A stretch of DNA of 64,000 nucleotides, from the NCBI GenBank assembly GCA_902777855.1, contig CACYVN010000009.1:1-64000 (forward strand), given 5' to 3'. The first letter of the stretch is position 1, and each line of letters begins with the position of its first letter. Below the pieces are notes generated by a model. It did no database searches, was not told the origin of the DNA, and saw nothing but the letters and a program-made list of their open reading frames with translations. Position numbers and translations under genes: made by a program. The stretch is from an uncultured bacterium. Lineage in GTDB: Bacteria > Cyanobacteriota > Vampirovibrionia > Gastranaerophilales > Gastranaerophilaceae. Of the stretch, positions 57,560 through 64,000 are shown piece by piece.

Positions 57560-58783
57560 TTATTTAGACACCACATAAGAACCGGTTTGTAGTTCGTGCG
57601 CAATTTCAATTGCTTTTTTTAATTGTGCATCGTCTTTATTTTTAATCTGTTCGTCAGTCAGTTCAACAACAACGTCAGGAGTAATTCCTTTTTTGTGAAT
57701 ATCCGTTCCGTTTGGAGTCAGATATTTTTGAATAGTAATATTTATCCCAGAATTATTCGGAAGTTTGTTAATTTCCTGAACTAAGCCCTTGCCAAAGGAC
57801 TGCGTACCGACCAAAACCGCACGTTTATTATCTTTCATCGCACCTGAAAAGATTTCACTTGCAGATGCTGAGCCTTTATTGAGTAATACAACAAGCGGTT
57901 TGGTTGTCAAAAGCGCATTAGAAGCCTTTTGTGTTTCCTTATATCCGTCTCTGTCAACTGTGGCAACTATATCTCCGCCGTTTAAAAACATATCGGATAT
58001 ATAAATTGCATTGCTCAAAAGCCCTCCCGGATTTGAACGCAAATCCAATATAAATGATTTTTTATCAGGATTATTCAAAATAATTTCTCTGACTTCTTTT
58101 GAGGCGTTTCTGCTGATAAAAGAGCTTAACCTGATATAGCAAATATCATCAGGCATTTTTATATCAGTCGGAACTTTTTGGGTAACCGATTTGATTTCTA
58201 TTTCTGCTCTTGTAATTGTATAAGGTATAGGTTGTTCAACTCCTTTACGTTTGATAAGTAACGTGACCTGAGTTCCTTCTTCCCCTCTGATTTGATCAGC
58301 TGCTTTATCAACGGTTATACCTTTTGTGCTTTTGCCGTCAATAGCAAGAATTTCGTCATCGGCAAGCAAGCCCGCTTTTTCAGCAGGAGTGTCTTCAATC
58401 GGGGCGATTACCATAAGTTTACCGTCTTTCATCCCGATTTGAATGCCGATACCTTTTAGGGAACCTTTAATTGAGCTTGTTTCTTCCAAAAATTCTTTCG
58501 GATTCAAAAACTTTGTATAAGGGTCATTTAAACTTGCAACCATTGTATCGATTGCAACATAAGCATCTTCATCTGTCTGAAGCATTTTATCATATTTGTG
58601 ACGCCATTTTGCCCAGTTTTGTTCGTTATTTGTCTGGTCAACATATTTTGTATTAATCAGGCGCCATACATTATCATACATTTCAACAGGTGTTGCCGCC
58701 TGAACATTTGAACCTATAGCCCAACCAAATGAAATGACAAACAAACCCAAAAATACAGCACTTTTCTTTATAGAATTTTTCAT
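57560..58783 (-). CDS. ctpA: carboxyl-terminal processing protease (S41)
   Basis: CtpA-type proteases cut near C-termini of periplasmic proteins, including enzymes of cell-wall remodelling. The 407-residue protein has a signal peptide (ending VQA, about residue 29), a PDZ domain (about 85-170, GIGIQIGMKDGKLMVIAP) and the S41 catalytic domain. The Ser-Lys dyad is S307 in KGSASASE and K332 in GTQSFGKGLVQE. The usual fold cores FILDLRSNPGG and ITIQKYLTPNG are present. GGAGG precedes the ATG. The SGNH-like gene follows in the same unit. Confidence 0.95.
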   Translation of the reverse strand: MKNSIKKSAVFLGLFVISFGWAIGSNVQAATPVEMYDNVWRLINTKYVDQTNNEQNWAKWRHKYDKMLQTDEDAYVAIDTMVASLNDPYTKFLNPKEFLEETSSIKGSLKGIGIQIGMKDGKLMVIAPIEDTPAEKAGLLADDEILAIDGKSTKGITVDKAADQIRGEEGTQVTLLIKRKGVEQPIPYTITRAEIEIKSVTQKVPTDIKMPDDICYIRLSSFISRNASKEVREIILNNPDKKSFILDLRSNPGGLLSNAIYISDMFLNGGDIVATVDRDGYKETQKASNALLTTKPLVVLLNKGSASASEIFSGAMKDNKRAVLVGTQSFGKGLVQEINKLPNNSGINITIQKYLTPNGTDIHKKGITPDVVVELTDEQIKNKDDAQLKKAIEIAHELQTGSYVVSK

Positions 58784-58915
58784 ATTTATAAACCTCCAAT
58801 AATCCCACCCTACATAAATAAGACGAAATTATCTTGTAAAAGTTCCGTTATCTTGTGTATTATATTAACACAATTAAGGGAAAATGTGAAATAGTCAAGG
58901 GTAAAAAGTAGTATT

Positions 58916-59533
58916 TTATTGCTTGTCAAACTGTAAAACTTTTAACCCCAAAAAACTTGCCTTTTTCTTTACATCAGGCAATTCGTAGCATTTTATACAT
59001 CTTGCCTCGTAAGTTTCATCTCCGCCTATCATAATCAGCGGGGAACTTTTATCAGCAGGTTTTCCGTCAATGAGTCTTTGGGTTCTTGTCGCTTCCTCAC
59101 AACCGCATTTCATGCAGACAGCATGCAATTTATCTACTTTTGTTGCGATGCACATAAGTTCAGGCATTGAACCGAACGGCTCTGCTTTGAAATCTAACTC
59201 TAACCCCGTCCCGATAACTTTTTTGCCTTCACTCATAAGTTTTGAAATTACCTGAACAATGTTACTGTCAAAAAACTGTAATTCGTCAATCGCTACAATC
59301 TGAGCATCTTTAACTGCACTCATAATCTGTATTGAATGTTTAACCTTAACAGCATCAAGCCATAAACCGTTTCTTGACTCAATATAATCTCCGCCCGCTC
59401 TTGTATCAACATCAGGCGAAATAACCACAACTTTTTTCTTTGCAATAATGCAGCGTCTTATTCTGCGCAAAAGCTCCTCTGTTTTTCCACAACTCATAGG
59501 ACCCGTTATTAATTCAAAACAATATCCGTCCAT
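58916..59533 (-). CDS. tdk: thymidine kinase
   Basis: Tdk phosphorylates salvaged thymidine. The 205-residue protein is of the small type II class with P-loop GPMSCGKTEELLRR, the Asp-Glu motif AIDELQFFD, and a zinc site from Cys in MKCGCEEATRTQR and ARCIKCYE. The ATG at 59533 with GGGAG 5 nt upstream is preferred over a TTG seven codons earlier. It stands alone next to the end of the ribosomal protein cluster, separated by a REP. Confidence 0.95.
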   Translation of the reverse strand: MDGYCFELITGPMSCGKTEELLRRIRRCIIAKKKVVVISPDVDTRAGGDYIESRNGLWLDAVKVKHSIQIMSAVKDAQIVAIDELQFFDSNIVQVISKLMSEGKKVIGTGLELDFKAEPFGSMPELMCIATKVDKLHAVCMKCGCEEATRTQRLIDGKPADKSSPLIMIGGDETYEARCIKCYELPDVKKKASFLGLKVLQFDKQ

Positions 59534-59626
59534 TTTCTCCCTATTTTCTCCCAAGGCATGTTCAACTGTATTAATTATAGAACTTTAAATTTAAAAAGGG
59601 AAGTTAATTAATGTAAAATATAAAAT

Positions 59627-59656
59627 GTGGGCACGCTTTCGCTTTGCCCACACTAC
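59627..59656 (-). repeat. GTAG-REP hairpin after rplR
   Basis: GTGGGCACGC...GCTTTGCCCACACTAC, the same unit as the right arm of the doublets at 16407 and 23799. It sits 38 nt after the rplR stop and may also act as its 3' hairpin. Confidence 0.75.
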
Positions 59657-59694
59657 ATTCTGTACTGTTTTTCGATATTTTTAATTTTCTGAAA

Positions 59695-60063
59695 TTAAAA
59701 CATTAAACCGGCTTCTCTTGCGGCATCAGCTAATGCAGCAACTCTGCCATGGTACAAGAATCCGCCTCTGTCAAATACGACACATTCAATTCCTGCTTTT
59801 TTAGCTTTCTGAGCGATTGCTTCGCCGACAATCTTAGCAGCTTCAATATTTCCGCCGTTTGAAAGTTTTTCTTTCAAATCTTTATCGTTTGATGAAGCTG
59901 AAGCCAATGTTACATGGTTTTCATCGTCAATTAATTGAGCGTAAATATGTTTTGTACTTCTGTATACTGCAAGTCTTGGAAATTCAGCTGTTCCTGAAAC
60001 TTTCAGTCTGATACTTCTGTGTCTTTTTTGTACGATTGGTTTTCTTTCTTTTTGTTTAATCAT
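59695..60063 (-). CDS. rplR: ribosomal protein uL18
   Basis: uL18 binds 5S rRNA in the large subunit. The 122-residue protein has the basic N-terminus ([19 protein letters not shown]), [18 protein letters not shown] and [26 protein letters not shown] at the end. Normally rpsE would follow in the spc operon; here the gene is followed by a REP and tdk. The gap to rplF upstream is 278 bp, far more than usual. AAGGAT precedes the ATG. Confidence 0.97.
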   Translation of the reverse strand: MIKQKERKPIVQKRHRSIRLKVSGTAEFPRLAVYRSTKHIYAQLIDDENHVTLASASSNDKDLKEKLSNGGNIEAAKIVGEAIAQKAKKAGIECVVFDRGGFLYHGRVAALADAAREAGLMF

Positions 60064-60341
60064 TTTATTTTATCCTTTCTATTACCCAAACCTGCTTGAA
60101 AAACCACTTCAAGAGTTTATATGGGCTTTTTGTTTTCGGTAGCCTAACATCTACCATACATTTTATTTGTAATATTTGTTTGAGAGCCAGAAACAAGTTC
60201 GGGATAATCCCGCCTGTGCAATCATAGATTGCTTCGCTCATTTCACTTATGTTCAATTCGCAACGGCGGAGATATAATGTTTCGTGCCCTGCTCGTCTTG
60301 CTAATCGCAAGCCGACACCGGCACTCCACACCGGCTCACGC
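60064..60341. repeat. expanded rplF-rplR spacer containing decayed repeat sequence
   Basis: In most bacteria the rplF-rplR spacer is about 10-30 nt; here it is 278 bp. The sequence is locally GC-richer than its surroundings and contains short inverted repeats and phrases such as CGAGCAGGGC and AGGCGGGATTATCCC (minus strand) that resemble the repeat region at 8.3-8.75 kb. A frame reading through it looks like translated repeat, not a protein. Confidence 0.55.
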
Positions 60342-60881
60342 TTACTTCTTACCTGCTTTACCGACTTTACGTCTGATGTATTCGCCTTCGTATTTAACAC
60401 CTTTTCCTTTGTAAACTTCAGGCGGACGTTTTGATCTGATTAAAGCGGCAATATCGCCTACCATCTGCTTGTTAGCACCCTTAACTGTAATAAGTGTGTT
60501 GTTTTCAACAGTAATGGTAATTCCTTCCGGAGGAATAATATCAACAGGGTGAGAATACCCAAGAGCCATATTCAAAGTTTTGCCCTGCATTTGTGCTCTG
60601 TAACCTACACCGTTGATTTCTAATTTTTTAACAAAACCGTCTTTAACACCTGTAACTGCATTTGCTACCAAGGTTCTTGATAACCCGTAGAAAGCATCAG
60701 TTTGTCTTGATGTTCCGACTTTTGTTAATGTAATTGTATTACCGTCTAATTTTACGGCTATTTCAGGACGAACTTCCACAACTTCGGTACCCAAAGGTCC
60801 TTTTGCAGTAACTGTTTGTCCTTCTACTTTAACCTCAACACCTTGAGGTACTTCGATTGGTTTTTTACCTATTCTTGACAT
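60342..60881 (-). CDS. rplF: ribosomal protein uL6
   Basis: uL6 sits at the base of the L7/L12 stalk near the factor-binding site. The 179-residue protein opens MSRIGKKPIEVPQGVEVKVEG and has the two repeated L6 folds, with GYRAQMQGKTLNMALGYSHP and the rRNA-binding KRPPEVYKGKGVKYEGEYIRRKVGKAGKK. AAAGGAG precedes the ATG. The 200-bp gap to rpsH is also unusually long. Confidence 0.97.
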   Translation of the reverse strand: MSRIGKKPIEVPQGVEVKVEGQTVTAKGPLGTEVVEVRPEIAVKLDGNTITLTKVGTSRQTDAFYGLSRTLVANAVTGVKDGFVKKLEINGVGYRAQMQGKTLNMALGYSHPVDIIPPEGITITVENNTLITVKGANKQMVGDIAALIRSKRPPEVYKGKGVKYEGEYIRRKVGKAGKK

Positions 60882-61082
60882 TTTATTTTTCTCCTTTTGG
60901 TATATTTAATAACTTTTCGGGCTTTTCTACCAATTATACCCATTTTCGTCATTCTGAACTTGTTTCAGAATCTGATTGCTTTCGCCCTCGCCTTAAACGC
61001 CACCGCCTCTAATTAGTCAAAATATTCATTATTGGCATAATTGTCGGATTCTCGCTGACGCTCGTAGCTCTGCTCGGGCTCA
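60882..61082. repeat. expanded rpsH-rplF spacer with a family-3 half repeat
   Basis: The spacer holds GTCATTCTGAACTTG...CAGAATCTGA (60948-60975), half of a family-3 repeat, and a GC-richer block with CTCGCTGACGCTCG and CTCTGCTCGGGC (61050-61080) that resembles the CCCGAGCAGAG phrase at 8.62 kb. No gene is seen. Confidence 0.55.
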
Positions 61083-61481
61083 TTAATATACGTAGCAAAG
61101 AACTTCGCCGCCGATGTTTTCTTTTCTTGCTTTTCTGTCAGTCATCAAGCCTTTGCTTGTTGATACAACTGCAATGCCCAAACCGCCTAAAACTTTTTCC
61201 AAGTTTTTAGCTTTTGAGTATGTTTTTAAACCCGGTTTTGAAACTCTGACTAACTTTGTAATTACAGGTTTATTGTTTGAATCATATTTCAAAGTGATTG
61301 TAATTACGTCAAACTTTCCAGCTTTTTTAACTTCATAGTCTGCGATATATCCTTCTTCTTTCAAAACTTTAGCCAAAGCAACTTTAAGTTTTGAAGACGG
61401 AACATCAACGCTTGGATGAGATGCCTGCGCACCGTTTCTGATTCTTGTTAGCATATCTGCTATCGGATCTGTCATTGACAT
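61083..61481 (-). CDS. rpsH: ribosomal protein uS8
   Basis: uS8 is a primary 16S rRNA-binding protein of the small subunit and often the translational repressor of the spc operon. The 132-residue protein opens [16 protein letters not shown] and ends with [33 protein letters not shown] supports the ATG at 61481. Its usual upstream neighbours rpsN and rplE are absent; aroA lies upstream instead. Confidence 0.97.
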   Translation of the reverse strand: MSMTDPIADMLTRIRNGAQASHPSVDVPSSKLKVALAKVLKEEGYIADYEVKKAGKFDVITITLKYDSNNKPVITKLVRVSKPGLKTYSKAKNLEKVLGGLGIAVVSTSKGLMTDRKARKENIGGEVLCYVY

Positions 61482-61653
61482 ATTTTGTCTCCTTTTTGTG
61501 AAACTTACCCGCAGTTCATCGGGCAGTATTTCTAACTATTACACCGCTTACGAATTTAAATTTGCTCAACTTTTTGGTGAACTTTTATCCGCAGTTCGGA
61601 ACTGTAAGATTAAATTATCACAAACGATTCTTATTTGCAATAACAATGTTAAA

Positions 61654-62925
61654 TTATTTTAATCTTTCAAACAATTTCAAAAATTCTGGGAAGGAAATGT
61701 TTACCCATTCAAAACCGTTTATTAAAATTTCTTTTTTGCAAATCAGACCGGCAACATAAAGTGTCATTGCAAGGCGGTGGTCTTTGTATGAGTCTGTTTC
61801 AACCCCGCCTTTTAAAGAAGTTTTGCCGTTAATTATCATTCCGTCAGGAGTTTGGTCAATATCTGCACCGAGTTTTTGAAGTTCACAAACAGTAGTTGTT
61901 ATACGGTCAGATTCTTTGTTGCGCAAATCCTGCGAATCTTTTATAACCGTCTGTCCTTCGCATTGCGTTGCAAGAAGTGAGATAACAGGCAGTTCATCAA
62001 TCAAAGTCGGAATGATTTTTCCTCCGATTTCAATCCCTTTCATATAAGGTGAATATTCAATTCTTATATCACCTACAACCTCGCCGCAAACATCCCTCTG
62101 GTCAAGGATTTCAATATCTCCGCCCATTTGTTTAACTACTTCAATTATACCGGAACGTGTTGGGTTCAGATCGATATTTTTTAGAATTATTCTTGAATCC
62201 GGAACAATTAGCCCCGCAACGATAAAGTACGCCGCAGAAGATATATCTCCGCAAATATTGATTTCAAGCGGTCTTAATTCTGATTTTTCTATGCAGATGT
62301 AATCGTTATCATTATAAATATTTGCGCCCATATTACTCAGCATAATTTCGGTATGATTTCTTGAAGGGTAGATTTCTTTATACTTTGTCACTTCATCAGC
62401 GAACAAGCCTGCAAGCAGAATACACGATTTGACCTGCGCTGATGCAATTTTGGATTCATAAGTTATACCTGTTAATTGTTCCCCTTTTATATTCAGCGGA
62501 GCGTGAAAATTATCTGAAGAAATCTTTGCACCCATCAAAGACAACGGCTCAATAACCCGCTTCATAGGACGTTTAGATAAACTCTCATCTCCTGTTAAGA
62601 CACTGTCAAAGTTTTGTCCGGATAAAACACCTGCCATCAACCGCATCGTTGTGCCGGAATTTCCACAATATAAGTTATCTGACGACTTTTTTAAAATCCC
62701 CGTTGAATTTACAATAATTGTTTGACCGTTTTGTATAATATCCGCACCCAGTTGTGCGCAAATTTCAAGAGAAGAATGAGGATCTTGCCCTTTTGAAAAA
62801 TTTTGTATGACGGATTTGCCTTTTGCAAGTGATGAAAATATAACCGCTCTGTGTGAAAGCGATTTGTCAGACGGTATTTCAATTTCTCCGTTTAATTTAA
62901 AACTTTTTTTTACCGTAAGATTCAT
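61654..62925 (-). CDS. aroA: 5-enolpyruvylshikimate-3-phosphate synthase
   Basis: AroA makes EPSP from shikimate-3-phosphate and PEP in aromatic amino acid synthesis. The 423-residue protein has GEIEIPSDKSLSHRAVIFSSLAKG at the N-terminus (substrate Lys, Ser and Arg), the PEP-site loop LYCGNSGTTMRLMAGVLSG, the mid-domain DISSAAYFIVAG and the C-terminal DLRNKESDRI and DHRLAMTLYVAG. The glyphosate-site loop GNSGTTMR has Gly-Asn-Ser-Gly-Thr-Thr-Met-Arg; class I versus II cannot be decided by eye. The ATG at 62925 follows an extended -10 by 6 nt and has no Shine-Dalgarno sequence. Confidence 0.95.
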   Translation of the reverse strand: MNLTVKKSFKLNGEIEIPSDKSLSHRAVIFSSLAKGKSVIQNFSKGQDPHSSLEICAQLGADIIQNGQTIIVNSTGILKKSSDNLYCGNSGTTMRLMAGVLSGQNFDSVLTGDESLSKRPMKRVIEPLSLMGAKISSDNFHAPLNIKGEQLTGITYESKIASAQVKSCILLAGLFADEVTKYKEIYPSRNHTEIMLSNMGANIYNDNDYICIEKSELRPLEINICGDISSAAYFIVAGLIVPDSRIILKNIDLNPTRSGIIEVVKQMGGDIEILDQRDVCGEVVGDIRIEYSPYMKGIEIGGKIIPTLIDELPVISLLATQCEGQTVIKDSQDLRNKESDRITTTVCELQKLGADIDQTPDGMIINGKTSLKGGVETDSYKDHRLAMTLYVAGLICKKEILINGFEWVNISFPEFLKLFERLK

Positions 62926-62931
62926 AAAATT

Positions 62932-62940
62932 ATTTTAACA
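62932..62940 (-). promoter_or_regulatory. extended -10 of aroA, predicted leaderless
   Basis: On the minus strand TGT-TAAAAT (hexamer 62932-62937) is followed by exactly 6 nt and the ATG at 62925. The -35 is weak. Confidence 0.5.
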
Positions 62941-63043
62941 TAAATTAATCCTACAAATAATCTATGCAATATTATTGTAAACAATTTATAATATAGTTGT
63001 ACAAGTTGTAAAAAAACATTATAATATCCCAAAAGAGGTGCTT

Positions 63044-63367
63044 ATGAAAATAAAATTATTACTTGTTGCAATAATTGCTTTATCAGTCCAAATTTCTGCC
63101 AACTGCGCAACCTCTGTTGACAGAACAGTATCGCAGGAATATTTGCGAAATAACGGTTATTCAAAACAGATATATGACACAATAAATGTCAGCCGGGCAA
63201 GGGCTTTGGGAGAAGAATTTTACAGCAGTGAAGAAATTAAATACAGAAGTTCTAAGGCTCCGGTCAGATGGTGGAAAAAATTCCACGCATATTTAGACCC
63301 AGCTAAAGACGATTTTTCATTCTATCATCATGACAATAATCCTGAACCGTCAGCATCAGATTTGTAA
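63044..63367 (+). CDS. small secreted hypothetical protein
   Basis: This 107-residue protein has a signal peptide (cleavage after NCA, about residue 22) and a mature part with no known domain. It is rich in Ser, Tyr, Arg and Trp, with phrases YLRNNGYSKQIYDTIN and PVRWWKKFHAYLDP. The ATG at 63044 has GAGGTG upstream. It overlaps the next gene and so probably works with or is coupled to it. Confidence 0.65.
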   Translation: MKIKLLLVAIIALSVQISANCATSVDRTVSQEYLRNNGYSKQIYDTINVSRARALGEEFYSSEEIKYRSSKAPVRWWKKFHAYLDPAKDDFSFYHHDNNPEPSASDL

Positions 63368-64000
63368 GATTAGTTTCGTAATTATGCTTGTCATTGCCTT
63401 GGCGTTGCCATTTGGCAATTTTGGCAATGTGTATGCGCAAGTCGATGAAGAAAAAAGTCTGAGTGTTGACTATTCACAATTTAATACGGAATCAACAAAA
63501 GATGCTGCAGATAAATTTTTTCAAATGGCTCTTGATTCTCAAAAAGAAGAAGAAAAAGCTCAGAATTTGAAAAATGCTGCGGCGCAATACTACATTTTGT
63601 CTAATATAGACATGTCAGATTCTTACCCTTGTATTCAGCTTGCAAGAATTTATGATTTGCAAAATAATGATGCTTATGCAAAAGCATATTTCTACAGAGT
63701 CTTGGGTTTAAATTACAAAGATGCGGATGCAAATTTCTATTTTGCCCAATTCTATTATACAAGGAAAGAATATAAAAAGGCGCTTGAATATTATCAAAAA
63801 GCTTTTACATACGGAAAAGAGGAAGATGCGCAGACTCTAAAAAGAATCGGCCAGATTTATGAAAGATTCAGCGATATTCCGAGAGCAAATTATTATTATA
63901 AAAAAAGTCTTGAATTAAATCCGCAGGACAGTGAGCTTTCAGTGAAAATTAATGAAAATATTAAACAAGAATACGAAAAATCAGGATACTATAAAAGGAG
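63330..64000 (+). CDS. secreted TPR-repeat protein, 3' end outside the window
   Basis: The frame is open from 63330 to the window end. It encodes a signal sequence (CKISFVIMLVIALALPFGN with cleavage near VYA) and then helical tetratricopeptide repeats, for example DANFYFAQFYYTRKEYKKAL and DAQTLKRIGQIYERFSDIPR followed by YYYKKSLELNPQ. Such proteins usually scaffold periplasmic complexes. The ATG at 63330 overlaps the previous gene and gives a normal n-region; the alternative at 63384 gives a shorter hydrophobic start. Neither has a clear ribosome binding site. At least 220 residues are seen and the C-terminus is missing. Confidence 0.7.
   Translation, partial: MTIILNRQHQICKISFVIMLVIALALPFGNFGNVYAQVDEEKSLSVDYSQFNTESTKDAADKFFQMALDSQKEEEKAQNLKNAAAQYYILSNIDMSDSYPCIQLARIYDLQNNDAYAKAYFYRVLGLNYKDADANFYFAQFYYTRKEYKKALEYYQKAFTYGKEEDAQTLKRIGQIYERFSDIPRANYYYKKSLELNPQDSELSVKINENIKQEYEKSGYYKR

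Noticed and set aside
60065-60400. Long minus-strand frame between rplF and rplR as a gene
   Set aside because: It overlaps the end of rplF in another frame and reads through repeat-like sequence with no ribosome binding site or protein-like composition.

Overview
The window looks like a piece of the chromosome of a non-photosynthetic relative of Cyanobacteria, most likely Melainabacteria/Vampirovibrionia of the gut order Gastranaerophilales. The basis is (i) an rpoC gene divided into rpoC1 and rpoC2, with a very large insertion in the RpoC2 trigger-loop region as in cyanobacterial polymerases; (ii) AT-rich DNA with tightly packed genes; (iii) a Gram-negative envelope gene set (Skp/OmpH, TpsB, RND-TolC, secretin); and (iv) an anaerobic, fermentative core (bifurcating [FeFe]-hydrogenase HydABC and ADP-forming acyl-CoA synthetase) with no photosynthesis or respiration genes. 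The lineage is inferred from gene content, not from a tree.

Layout. 1-8.2 kb: an OmpH-like protein, a SIMPL protein, ftsY, a zinc carboxypeptidase interrupted in frame by a DUF559 endonuclease element, cysS and glyS. 8.2-11.9 kb: a repeat-rich gap, an orphan two-partner-secretion transporter with a mini-paralogue of its N-terminus, and a second OmpH-like protein. 12-16.2 kb: hydCBA. 16.6-23.6 kb: a radical SAM protein, three small tandem paralogues, a pilin-like protein, a glycosyltransferase, yqeG with a U32 peptidase, and pgeF. 24.1-33.4 kb: rpoB-rpoC1-rpoC2. 33.9-38.1 kb: acyl-CoA synthetase, MATE exporter, rplT and rpmI. 39.8-45.7 kb: type IV pilus/type II secretion core (lipoprotein, secretin, ATPase, platform protein). 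45.9-52 kb: RND efflux operon. 52-59.6 kb: TonB-like protein, a repeat protein, nifU-nifS, ctpA and tdk. 59.7-63 kb: an isolated rpsH-rplF-rplR fragment of the spc operon, then aroA. The window ends inside a TPR protein gene.

Functional links. Fermentation electrons would leave through HydABC and ATP would come from acetyl-CoA through the ADP-forming synthetase. NifU/NifS can supply Fe-S clusters to the hydrogenase and the radical SAM protein. The secretin/ATPase/platform genes, the RND pump, TpsB, the TonB-like protein, Skp-like chaperones and CtpA describe an active double-membrane envelope.

The most unusual feature is a dense population of short palindromic repeats of several families. 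Some are GTAG-headed REP-type hairpins between genes. Others are inserted in frame in at least five protein genes, as in Rickettsia palindromic elements. In one gene, two inverted copies of a repeat enclose a complete DUF559/Vsr-like nuclease domain, giving what looks like a small nuclease-bearing mobile element that keeps the host reading frame open. A second pattern is that six genes without a Shine-Dalgarno sequence have a -10 hexamer exactly 6 nt before the ATG, which predicts leaderless transcripts. No tRNA, rRNA, CRISPR array or transposase was recognised.
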